Positions 42,665-50,971 of a stretch of DNA of 64,000 nucleotides are shown here, one piece after another (the stretch's first letter is position 1; the number at the start of each line of letters is the position of its first letter). The translations under genes were made by a program, and so were the position numbers. Where the stretch lies: the NCBI GenBank assembly GCA_937924775.1, contig CALDUT010000004.1, positions 248,001-312,000 on the forward strand, written 5' to 3'. Below the pieces are notes generated by a model. That model was not told the DNA's origin, did no database searches, and worked only from the letters and a program-made list of their open reading frames with translations. The stretch is from an uncultured Gemmata sp. Its GTDB lineage: Bacteria > Planctomycetota > Planctomycetia > Gemmatales > Gemmataceae.

Positions 42665-45600
42665 ATGAGTATTGCCTGCCCTTACTGTAAAGCGGTACTC
42701 AATCCCAAAGGGCTGAAGCCCGGTCGTTTTCAGCCGAAGTGCCCCGGCTGTAGCAAACCATTTCTACTTGTGGTGGCCGAGGATGCCCGCACGGTCCGGG
42801 TGCTGTCGCTGGCGCCGTCGGCATCCCAGCCACGGCGAAAACTGACTCCGGAAGAACACGCGGCCTTATTGCTCGAAGGCAAAAACCCTGCCGATTATGG
42901 GGAGCCTCCCGATGCCGCTGGGCCGAAACCCGCCCCCAACGACGCGACAATACCCGTCAAAACCCGACCGAAATCGGAACCCCCCGCGGCCCTGTCGGCA
43001 GACCCGAACGTGACCGGGGATTTCACCGAACTCGAAAAACTGGCCTCTCCATCAGGGTTCGATCCCCATGCCACCGGGGATTTCACCGAACCGGAGAGCC
43101 CGGCCGCCCCCCCCCCGACCTCAGCCAGCGAAACTCTCACCATTCGCCAACCGGTTGCCGATCCCAACGCCACCGGCGATTTCACGGAGCCGGAGAATTC
43201 CCGGCTCCGTCCACAGGCGACCGCCGATCCCAGCACCACCAGTGAATTCACTCCAGCCCAACCCGCGCCGGTGGACTTTCATGACAAACCCACTCATAAA
43301 GACCCCGCTGATGAGGTCGTCGAGAAACCGCGGAAGAAATCCCGCCCCGCGGCGGATTTTGTCGCGGAATTCCAAACGGACGATGACAAACCGCCTCGCT
43401 TGGGTGGCTATGAAGTTCTGAAAGTTCTCGGCAAAGGCGGCATGGGAGCGGTACTCCTGGGGCGGCAGATTTCCCTGGATCGCAAAGTCGCTCTCAAGGT
43501 GATGCATCCCAAAATCGCCAAAAATCCCAGCTATGTGGCACGCTTCACGCGGGAGGCCTACGCCGCCGCGCAACTGACCCATCACAATGTGGTCCAAATT
43601 TACGACATCGGGGAAGACAAAGGCCGGCATTTCTTCAGTATGGAGTTTGTGCAAGGTCAATCGTTGACGGATGTCCTCAAAAAGGAAGGTAAACTCGCTC
43701 CCGATGTGGCCGTCAATTACATTCTGCAGGCCGCGCGCGGGTTACGCTATAGCCACAATCAAGGCATGGTTCACCGCGACATCAAGCCCGATAATTTGAT
43801 GCTCAACACGGAAGGGATTGTCAAAGTCGCCGATTTGGGCTTGGTGAAGTTGCCCACTGGCGAATTGGACAATTGGGATGCGGAGGAGGCACCCGCAGAA
43901 GCCCGCGCTGCGCAACTGACCCATGCCGGGGCCGTGATGGGCACCCCGGCGTACATGTCGCCGGAACAAGCTACCGACTCCGCGTCCGTCGATGCCCGGG
44001 CCGACATCTACTCCCTCGGTTGCACCCTTTATGTGCTACTGACTGGAAAACCGCCTTTTGAAGGCAAAACCGCGCTGGAGATCATCAGTAAACATCAGAC
44101 CGAGCCAATCGTTCCTCCCGATGTGGTGGTCAAACGCGTTCCGCCGGCACTGTCGGCCATTCTTCTGAAGATGATGGCCAAAAAACCGGCCGATCGCTAT
44201 CAGTCGATGGACGAAGTTATCGCGGCGCTCGAGGGGTTTTTGGGGCTGGAACACGCCGGCACTTTCAACCCCAAAGAAGAACAAGCCGATCAGATCGAGA
44301 AATGCGCCCATCAATACCAATTCCGTTCGAAGGCGGGTCTGAAGCGTTCGCTGGCGATTGGCTTTTTCGTCATCAGCGGGTTGGGTCTGGTGGGTTCGGC
44401 GTTAGCCGGTCTGCCGGGCTTGGCCGGGGGCTTTTTAGGCCTCGCGATCATGACACCGTTGGCGTATTTCATCGTGCAGGGTCTTTTCTCCGGGTCAATT
44501 GTCTTCAAAAAAGTCCGTGCGGTGGTATTTGGCTGGCGTTGGACAGATTGGCTCTTCTGGGGTGGGGGAAGCATGCTGTTTCTCGCGACCCTGTATCTGC
44601 TGGGTCTGTTGTGGTCGTGGTTGGGTTTTGCCATGCTCGCGGGGCTGTTGGCCTTCGCCCTGTGGTTCTGCGTCGATCGTCGGGCCGCCCAGGAGCAGGA
44701 GAAACCACTGGAGGAAGCCCGCAGTTTGCTACGCTCGTTGCGGGTACAGGGGTTAGAAGAGGACGCGATCCGGCAGTTTGTGTGTAAATACGCGGGCCCC
44801 TATTGGGAACCGCTCTACGAGGCACTGTTTGGTTATGAAGCCATGATGGCCGCGCGGGCTTCACGCAAGGGTGTCACCGGGGAGACGTGGAAGAAGTTCG
44901 CGACCTGGCGGGACCCGATTGTGCAGTGGGCCGATGCCCGTATGGAAGCGCAACGGCTGGCCCGCGAGCGGGCCCACCTTCAGCATGTGGAAGCGCAAGC
45001 CCTTGTGGCTGAAGGGGTTAGCCAAGACGAAGCGAAAGCCCGGGCCGAAGAAATGGCCGCGGAGATGGTCGAACACGCCGCGGAGGCTCAACAAGCCCGT
45101 CGCGCCGGCAAGGAGGTCAACATCCGCGAATTGGTTGCTGCCGTCCGCGAACGCCGCCGCCCGCAGCCGGGGATGACTATCGCCGGTAAGAAACACCGCA
45201 ATTTGTGGTTCAAAGATTTTGTCAACAATTGGTTTGGTCGCCGTTTACGTCTCACCCTCGGAGCCGTCGTTTTCGCCGCCGGCTTGCTTTGGCTCCACCA
45301 AAACAATCTGCTCAAAGAGAACCAAGCGATCGTGGCTATCAGCCAGGGCGACCTTGAAGCCGCCCAAAAAGCTGCCACCGCGACCAGTCGTGCCCCGACC
45401 AAACCCCTGAAAATCCCCGGGAATATCGTCACGCTGCCAGAGGAACTGCAACCGGTCCTTAACACCTGGGCTTTGCCCCTCACCGGGCTGATGCTGCTTC
45501 TCAACGGACTTTTCTACTTTGGCTGGAAACCGACGCTGGTCACACTCCCCGGGGCTGCGATCGCTCTTTTTGGCCCGCAATGGGGTATTCCCGCTGTGGA

Positions 45601-45679
45601 AATCCTGACCTCACAACACCTGAGCTTAGCGATCGGGGCAGTTCTGATGTTGGTTGTCGCCCGATTCCTCCGGCAGTAG
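42665..45679 (+). CDS. Membrane Ser/Thr protein kinase with zinc-ribbon and TGDFTE repeats
   Basis: A 1004-residue PknB-type kinase. N-terminal zinc ribbon: CPYC (5-8) and CPGC (26-29). Then a disordered Pro/Thr-rich arm (about 55-245) with four copies of DPxxTxxFT at residues 113, 133, 166 and 188, three reading TGDFTE. Kinase domain 249-530: GKGGMGAV glycine loop, Lys278 in VALKVM, catalytic HRDIKPDN (370-377), DLG in place of DFG (390-392), and SPE in the activation segment. C-terminally there are two helix pairs (about 555-660), a long charged helical stretch and three more membrane helices at the end. It lacks PASTA domains. Same strand as the WXG100/EccC-like genes but with a separate -10, so a regulatory link is only suggested by position. 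Confidence 0.9.
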   Translation: MSIACPYCKAVLNPKGLKPGRFQPKCPGCSKPFLLVVAEDARTVRVLSLAPSASQPRRKLTPEEHAALLLEGKNPADYGEPPDAAGPKPAPNDATIPVKTRPKSEPPAALSADPNVTGDFTELEKLASPSGFDPHATGDFTEPESPAAPPPTSASETLTIRQPVADPNATGDFTEPENSRLRPQATADPSTTSEFTPAQPAPVDFHDKPTHKDPADEVVEKPRKKSRPAADFVAEFQTDDDKPPRLGGYEVLKVLGKGGMGAVLLGRQISLDRKVALKVMHPKIAKNPSYVARFTREAYAAAQLTHHNVVQIYDIGEDKGRHFFSMEFVQGQSLTDVLKKEGKLAPDVAVNYILQAARGLRYSHNQGMVHRDIKPDNLMLNTEGIVKVADLGLVKLPTGELDNWDAEEAPAEARAAQLTHAGAVMGTPAYMSPEQATDSASVDARADIYSLGCTLYVLLTGKPPFEGKTALEIISKHQTEPIVPPDVVVKRVPPALSAILLKMMAKKPADRYQSMDEVIAALEGFLGLEHAGTFNPKEEQADQIEKCAHQYQFRSKAGLKRSLAIGFFVISGLGLVGSALAGLPGLAGGFLGLAIMTPLAYFIVQGLFSGSIVFKKVRAVVFGWRWTDWLFWGGGSMLFLATLYLLGLLWSWLGFAMLAGLLAFALWFCVDRRAAQEQEKPLEEARSLLRSLRVQGLEEDAIRQFVCKYAGPYWEPLYEALFGYEAMMAARASRKGVTGETWKKFATWRDPIVQWADARMEAQRLARERAHLQHVEAQALVAEGVSQDEAKARAEEMAAEMVEHAAEAQQARRAGKEVNIRELVAAVRERRRPQPGMTIAGKKHRNLWFKDFVNNWFGRRLRLTLGAVVFAAGLLWLHQNNLLKENQAIVAISQGDLEAAQKAATATSRAPTKPLKIPGNIVTLPEELQPVLNTWALPLTGLMLLLNGLFYFGWKPTLVTLPGAAIALFGPQWGIPAVEILTSQHLSLAIGAVLMLVVARFLRQ

Positions 45680-45791
45680 CCCCCTGGGCCCAGATTCGCG
45701 GTGGCGATGGCTTTTGGGGGCCAAGGGCAGGGGCTTGTGCCAACTCCGCACGATGGTTGTTGGCGGCTGTAGCACGCGGGGGCCTGTGCGG

Positions 45792-45797
45792 TATAAT
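45792..45797 (+). promoter_or_regulatory. -10 box of the WXG100/EccC-like operon
   Basis: TATAAT, 37 bases before ATG 45835, weak -35. It suggests the operon has its own promoter rather than depending on the kinase. Confidence 0.5.
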
Positions 45798-45834
45798 GAC
45801 ATATCGCCTCGTTTCGCCCCCCGGGAGCGCAGCC

Positions 45835-46107
45835 ATGTCGCAAGCCATCGTCGATCCTACGGAGCTTCGCCGCTTCGCCGGTAACCTCAAACGCTTCAAC
45901 GCCGATTTGCAAGCGGCGGTGGCCGGGCTGCACGGGCAGCTCATGGCCCTGGGCGATAGCTGGCGTGACCAGGAACATGATCGCTTCCGGCAAGAGTTCG
46001 AAGCGACGATGCAAGTTCTCGAACGCTTCCTCGAAATTTCGGAAAACCACATTCCCTTCCTCTTACGCAAAGCGGAGCGGATCGAAGAATACCTCGCACA
46101 ACGGTGA
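45835..46107 (+). CDS. WXG100-like small helical protein
   Basis: A 90-residue protein with the size and helix-turn-helix layout of WXG100/ESAT-6-type secretion substrates. Helix 1 (about 8-38) and helix 2 (about 48-88) flank a turn at residues 40-46 (GDSWRDQEH). The turn has Trp43-Arg-Asp where the family motif is Trp-x-Gly. No signal peptide and no cysteine. WXG100 proteins are exported as helical dimers by EssC/EccC ATPases, and such an ATPase is encoded 900 bases downstream. ATG 45835 has GGGAG 7 bases upstream and a -10 at 45792. The next gene starts 3 bases after its stop. Secretion is inferred, not shown. Confidence 0.75.
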   Translation: MSQAIVDPTELRRFAGNLKRFNADLQAAVAGLHGQLMALGDSWRDQEHDRFRQEFEATMQVLERFLEISENHIPFLLRKAERIEEYLAQR

Positions 46108-46110
46108 CGC

Positions 46111-46743
46111 ATGCCAGCCGACGTTCGCTCGATCGCCGCACTCCAGCACTGGCGGGCCCAACTGGCCACTTATGGCGAGATATTGGTCGAAGCCATGGCC
46201 GGAGTCGATTTGGAAATCCGTCGCATGCAGGATTGGCTCGAAGAGCAACTCAGCCTCTGGAAAGGAGCCATCCGACAGTGCGAGGAGGAGGTGACCCAAG
46301 CCAAAGCGGAGCTGGCCCAACGCCAGTTCCCCACCTGGGATGGCCGAGAACCCGATTGCACCGTTCAGGAGCGGAATCTCCGCCGGGCCAAAGCCCGTTT
46401 GGAGTACGCGGAAGAGAAAGTCGAGATGATCCGCCGCTGGATCACCCGGCTTCCCAAAATGATTGACGAGGTCTTCACTGGGCCGTCGCGTCGGCTTCAG
46501 TCGATGCTGGAAGCCGATGTGCCCAACGCCTTGGCCGAATTGGGCCGGCGGCTGGCCGCTTTGGAAAGTTACGCCGGCCTGCGGCCCGATCACGCCCCGC
46601 TCGCCAGCACAGCCACATTGATCGGCCAGCGCGATACGCCGCCCCCAACCCGTCACACTGATGCGACTGATCGTGACTCCGCACCCTCCCCATCCCCGGT
46701 TTCATCTCCGTCAGAAACGCTACAGCCTGAGGAGAATTCATGA
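46111..46743 (+). CDS. Coiled-coil protein of the WXG100/EccC-like operon
   Basis: A 210-residue protein without a recognised family. Residues 1-155 are predicted helical with long charged stretches (GVDLEIRRMQDWLEEQLSLWK, VQERNLRRAKARLEYAEEKVE), typical of coiled coils. The last 50 residues are Pro/Ser/Thr-rich and disordered. No signal peptide or membrane helix. It is tightly placed, 3 bases after the WXG100-like gene and overlapping the next by ATGA, so it is probably made with them. It may be a partner or chaperone of the WXG100-like protein, or a LXG-like substrate. Confidence 0.65.
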   Translation: MPADVRSIAALQHWRAQLATYGEILVEAMAGVDLEIRRMQDWLEEQLSLWKGAIRQCEEEVTQAKAELAQRQFPTWDGREPDCTVQERNLRRAKARLEYAEEKVEMIRRWITRLPKMIDEVFTGPSRRLQSMLEADVPNALAELGRRLAALESYAGLRPDHAPLASTATLIGQRDTPPPTRHTDATDRDSAPSPSPVSSPSETLQPEENS

Positions 46744-46961
46744 GGTTCGGGACCACCCGCAGCCAAATCTATGATGCTCACAAAACGGCGCAGGCCCAAT
46801 GGCTGGCCACAGAAGAATTCTGGGACGATGAAGTTCGCCGCGAACATGGGGAGACCTGCGTTGAACCGCTCGATGCCGCGGTGCGTGAGGTTCTCCGGGC
46901 TATCGACCAACTGGCGATCATCGCCACGCAAATACGCAACGATTGTGAATTCACCGGCTAA
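46740..46961 (+). CDS. Small acidic helical protein of the WXG100/EccC-like operon
   Basis: A 73-residue protein, net acidic, mostly helical (THKTAQ-like start, then EPLDAAVREVLRAIDQLAIIA). Its ATG overlaps the preceding stop in ATGA (46740-46743), implying translational coupling, and the ATPase gene starts 41 bases later. Neither Trp is in a WxG turn. No family recognised. Size and position fit an adaptor or second small substrate, but nothing in the sequence proves that. Confidence 0.6.
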   Translation: MRFGTTRSQIYDAHKTAQAQWLATEEFWDDEVRREHGETCVEPLDAAVREVLRAIDQLAIIATQIRNDCEFTG

Positions 46962-47002
46962 TCCACCGGATTCTTCGTGAGGTGGCAGGGTAGGGGGGGC
47001 TG

Positions 47003-50000
47003 ATGTCGGAAAGTCTCTTAGATCGTCAGCGGGCCGCCATTGAACGGCTTTTGAACGCGGTGCGTTCCCGGGCCGCCGCCGAGGCGGAACTGACGGCTGC
47101 TTTTCAAGCGGCCACCGAGAAAGCCGAACGTGACATCGCCCGGGCCCGCAAAACCCACGCTGAGTCCTTGACCCAACAACTCGCCGAACTGGAGGCGACC
47201 CACACCGCGACGCTGGAGCAGATCGCTGCGGAATATACCGCGGAACTCGCGGCGATCGAAAAGACTCGCGACGAACGGCGTCAACAAATCACTGCCCGCT
47301 TCACCGCGGCCCACCAGAGGGGGCACGAGGATTACCAAAGCGACCTGTGGAAGCACGATTCTCTCCTGGAGGCCGGGGAAAAAGCGGCTCACGAGCAGCT
47401 CGACACCCTCCATCGCAAAGCTGCCGCCGGGGAAGAACAGGTTCAAACCCTCTGGACTCAGACCGAACCGCTTCTGGCCCGCGCCGGCGTTAGCTGCGAA
47501 CAGATCGCCTTCCACGAGCAACTCCCCCCGCCCACCGACGACGACCCCCTGCAGCAGATGAACAAATGGCTCGACGCGGCCCGTGAACAGCTCACCATTC
47601 TGGAGAAAGCCGCCACGCCACGCTGGGGCCGCCCACAACGGCTGCCGGTGCTGATCTTTCTGGGGGCGGGGTTGGGTTCGGTCGCGTGGGCGATCATCGA
47701 CGATCCGCTCGTGGCTGGGATAATCACGGCCGTCGTTGGTCTGGTGGTCGGGCTGAGTATGTGGCTGTGGCTGCGGTCCCGGGGGCGGAAAACCACCATT
47801 CAACGGGGTCGATCCATCGCCCAAGATCTCGCCGAAGCGACACGCTCGGTGCAATATCTTCGCGCCTACGCGCAAGAAGGATTCCAGACTGAGCTGAAAC
47901 GCCTTCGCGACAAACACGCCCGCCAACGCCAAAAAACCGACGACTATTACAAGCCGCTTCTAGAATTCCAAAAAAAACAGTTCGATGAAGAGCTGCTCCG
48001 CGTCGAAGCAGAGTTTGCTACCGCGGCCGAAGCCTTACGCCGCAAACGCGGCCATGCCACCCGCGCTGCCGAAGACCGCTACCGAAACCACAGAGAAGAC
48101 CTCACACACCGACTCGGTGCTGAACTGAAAGCGGCGGAAGAAACCTATGCCCACCGCATCGCCGATGCCACCGCCACTCGCGACGCGGCGTGGCGTGCGA
48201 TGACCGCTCGCTGGCAAGCCGCCATCGCCGAGGTAGAGGCGACCTTCGCTGCACTGCGGGCCGCTGGGCAGGAATTCTTCCCCCCGTGGGAAGAACTGAC
48301 ACCCCAGCGGCCGCGGCCGCAGCGCATCCCATCCGGCATTCGCTTGGGCGAATTCCAGATCGATGAGAACAGTCTGCCCACACTTCTCACTTTGCCCGAT
48401 GCGCTCCGGCAACCCGTCCCAGCCTTCATCCCCTTCTCCGAACGATGTTCCGTCCTGTTTCGCTGCCGGGATGATGGCCGTGCGGCCGGTGTGCAGGCGT
48501 TACAATCACTCCTGCTTCGCTTCCTGACCGGGCTGCCACCGGGTCAAGTCCGCTTCACCATCATCGATCCGGTGGGGCTGGGGGAAAACTTTGCTGCCTT
48601 CATGCATCTGGCCGATTACGACGAAAAACTCATCTCAGCCCAAATCTGGACCGAAGCCCGGGACATCGAACAGCGGTTGGTGGACCTCACCGACCACATC
48701 GCGAGCGTGATTCAGAAGTACCTCCGCAATCAGTACGCGTCGATTGAAGAGTACAACCGGGCAGCCGGGGAGGTTGCGGAACCCTACCGTGTGCTGGTCA
48801 TCGCCAACTTCCCATCGAATTTCACTCCGGAAGCGGCCAAGCGGCTGGTTAGCATTGCGACCAGTGGCCCCGCGTGCGGCGTGTGCGTACTCACCACGGT
48901 GGATACCCGCGCCGCCATGCCGCGTGACTTCAACCTCGCCGATTTGGAAGCGGTCAGTTACACCGTGGCTTGGAAAGACGGAAAATTCGTCCCCAAAGAC
49001 CCACTGTTAGCTTCCTTCCCCCCGCACATAGATCGACCGCCCGATCCAGCTACGATCGCCGCCTTGGTTCGCCGAGTGGGCGCGGCCAGTCTGGAGGCCG
49101 GTCGCGTCGAAGTCCCGTTCGACTTCATTGCTCCTCAGCGCGATGCGGTGTGGCAAGCCAGTGCCGCCAAAGGTTTCGAGGTGCCGGTGGGCCGGGCCGG
49201 GGCGACCCGTCAGCAGGTCTTTTCGCTGGGTCGCGGCACCGCTCAGCATGCGGTCATCGCGGGCAAAACCGGTTCGGGCAAATCCACTCTGCTGCATGCG
49301 CTCATCACCAATCTGGCCCTGACCTACAGCCCGGACGAAGCCGAACTGTATCTCATCGACTTCAAAGAAGGTGTGGAATTCCAATGGTATGCTGCCTATC
49401 GGCTGCCGCACGCCCGCGTGGTGGCCATCCAATCGGAACGAGAATTCGGCTTAAGTGTACTGCAGCGGCTCGATGGTATTCTGCATGAACGTGGCGAAAA
49501 ATTCCGCGCGGCCGGGGTGAATGACTTGGCCGCCTATCGCGCGGCCCGGCCGGAGGAGAAAACGCCGCGGATTCTCCTAGTTATTGATGAATTCCAAGCC
49601 TTTTTCACCGAAGACGACAAACTCGCCCAGGAAGCGGCGCTGTTGCTCGATCGGCTCGTGCGGCAGGGCCGGGCTTTTGGGCTGCACGTCGTCCTCGGTT
49701 CGCAAACCCTCGGCGGGGCGTATTCCTTAGCACGCAGTACTATTGACCAGATGGCTGTTCGTATCGCCTTGCAATGCTCCGATGCCGACGCCCAACTGAT
49801 TCTGAGCAAGGATAACACCGCGGCGCGGCTCCTGTCGCGGCCGGGCCAGGCCATTTACAACGACCAGAACGGCCTCACCGAGGGGAACGAGCCGTTCCAA
49901 GTGGTCTGGCTGTCGGACGAGCGGCGCGAACAGATTTTGAAGGAATTGCAGCAGCGCGCGGGCGACCGCTGGCCCCCGCCGCGGGTGTTCAGCGGCCATA

Positions 50001-50881
50001 CTTTCGCCGATTTGGCAACCAACTCCGCTCTAGCGCAGCAACTCACCGCGCCGGGGCCGGTCCAAGTTCCCACTGCATGGTTGGGCGACCCGGTGGCGAT
50101 CAAGGAGCCGACTGCGGCTCCCTTCCGGCCTCATGGCGGTACAAATTTGCTCATCGTGGGGCAGAGTGAAGAGACTGCCCGGGCCCTCGTTGTCGCGGCG
50201 GGTGTGAGTTTGGCGGCGCAAGTGCCCGGAACCCTCTTCACCGTGCTGGACGGCACCCCCGACGATGCCGACCAAGCCGACTATCTGCGGCGTTTCGCCG
50301 CCAAGCTACCCCACGCGATCGCCCCGAATCGCGTAGAGCTGGCCGCGGCTTTGGCCGAGCTGACCAGTGACATCGACCGGCGGCAGAAGGGTGAAGCCGA
50401 ACGCACCCCGCGCTTCCTCTTCATCTTTGGGCTTCAGCGGTTCCGTGAATTGCGAAAATCTGACGACGATTTTGGCTTTGGCCGCCGTGGCGAACGGGAG
50501 CCTGCGCCGGCGGAACGACTGGCGACCATCCTCCGCGACGGGCCGCTGGTCGGTCTTCACACGGTGGTTTGGTGCGATTCGCTCGTCAACCTCCAACGCG
50601 CGTTCGACCGACCACTATTGCGGGAATTCGGCATGCGCGTACTGTTGCAAATGAGTGCGACCGACTCCAGTACACTGATGGATTCGCCAGCGGCATCGAA
50701 GCTTGGGCGGCACCGAGCTCTGTTTTTGCACGAAGAACAGGAACGCGCGGAGAAATTCCGCCCCTATGGGCTGCCGGCCGCGGACTGGCTGGAGACTGTG
50801 TGCGCCACCCTGCGTGCCCGGAGCCAATCCATCACGCCCGCCCCTCCTGCGGGGTCGGCTCCGATTTCGAGTCCTGCATGA
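47003..50881 (+). CDS. EccC/EssC-like FtsK-SpoIIIE ATPase with three RecA-like domains
   Basis: A 1292-residue membrane ATPase. Residues 1-200: long coiled coil. Residues 214-257: two membrane helices. Residues 262-420: second coiled coil. Then three RecA-like domains. First (about 470-690): no P-loop, but core strands VRFTIIDPVG and YRVLVIANFPSNF. Second (about 690-985): intact Walker A GKTGSGKST (754-762) and Walker B LLVIDEF (Asp862, Glu863). Third (about 1030-1275): eroded P-loop GQSEETAR (from 1053), with Thr and Ala where Gly and Lys should be, and FLFIFGLQRF without the acidic pair. Two helices plus three ATPase domains match the EccC/EssC motor of type VII secretion. The start has a G-rich ribosome site very close (46993-46999). 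Confidence 0.85.
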   Translation: MSESLLDRQRAAIERLLNAVRSRAAAEAELTAAFQAATEKAERDIARARKTHAESLTQQLAELEATHTATLEQIAAEYTAELAAIEKTRDERRQQITARFTAAHQRGHEDYQSDLWKHDSLLEAGEKAAHEQLDTLHRKAAAGEEQVQTLWTQTEPLLARAGVSCEQIAFHEQLPPPTDDDPLQQMNKWLDAAREQLTILEKAATPRWGRPQRLPVLIFLGAGLGSVAWAIIDDPLVAGIITAVVGLVVGLSMWLWLRSRGRKTTIQRGRSIAQDLAEATRSVQYLRAYAQEGFQTELKRLRDKHARQRQKTDDYYKPLLEFQKKQFDEELLRVEAEFATAAEALRRKRGHATRAAEDRYRNHREDLTHRLGAELKAAEETYAHRIADATATRDAAWRAMTARWQAAIAEVEATFAALRAAGQEFFPPWEELTPQRPRPQRIPSGIRLGEFQIDENSLPTLLTLPDALRQPVPAFIPFSERCSVLFRCRDDGRAAGVQALQSLLLRFLTGLPPGQVRFTIIDPVGLGENFAAFMHLADYDEKLISAQIWTEARDIEQRLVDLTDHIASVIQKYLRNQYASIEEYNRAAGEVAEPYRVLVIANFPSNFTPEAAKRLVSIATSGPACGVCVLTTVDTRAAMPRDFNLADLEAVSYTVAWKDGKFVPKDPLLASFPPHIDRPPDPATIAALVRRVGAASLEAGRVEVPFDFIAPQRDAVWQASAAKGFEVPVGRAGATRQQVFSLGRGTAQHAVIAGKTGSGKSTLLHALITNLALTYSPDEAELYLIDFKEGVEFQWYAAYRLPHARVVAIQSEREFGLSVLQRLDGILHERGEKFRAAGVNDLAAYRAARPEEKTPRILLVIDEFQAFFTEDDKLAQEAALLLDRLVRQGRAFGLHVVLGSQTLGGAYSLARSTIDQMAVRIALQCSDADAQLILSKDNTAARLLSRPGQAIYNDQNGLTEGNEPFQVVWLSDERREQILKELQQRAGDRWPPPRVFSGHTFADLATNSALAQQLTAPGPVQVPTAWLGDPVAIKEPTAAPFRPHGGTNLLIVGQSEETARALVVAAGVSLAAQVPGTLFTVLDGTPDDADQADYLRRFAAKLPHAIAPNRVELAAALAELTSDIDRRQKGEAERTPRFLFIFGLQRFRELRKSDDDFGFGRRGEREPAPAERLATILRDGPLVGLHTVVWCDSLVNLQRAFDRPLLREFGMRVLLQMSATDSSTLMDSPAASKLGRHRALFLHEEQERAEKFRPYGLPAADWLETVCATLRARSQSITPAPPAGSAPISSPA

Positions 50882-50971
50882 ATTCCAGAATCCTCGGGGG
50901 CGGAATTGCCCTTGCCGGAATAACCATTCTGCCCCAAACTGAGGCGAGGATGAGCCACGGAGGGCACTGGG

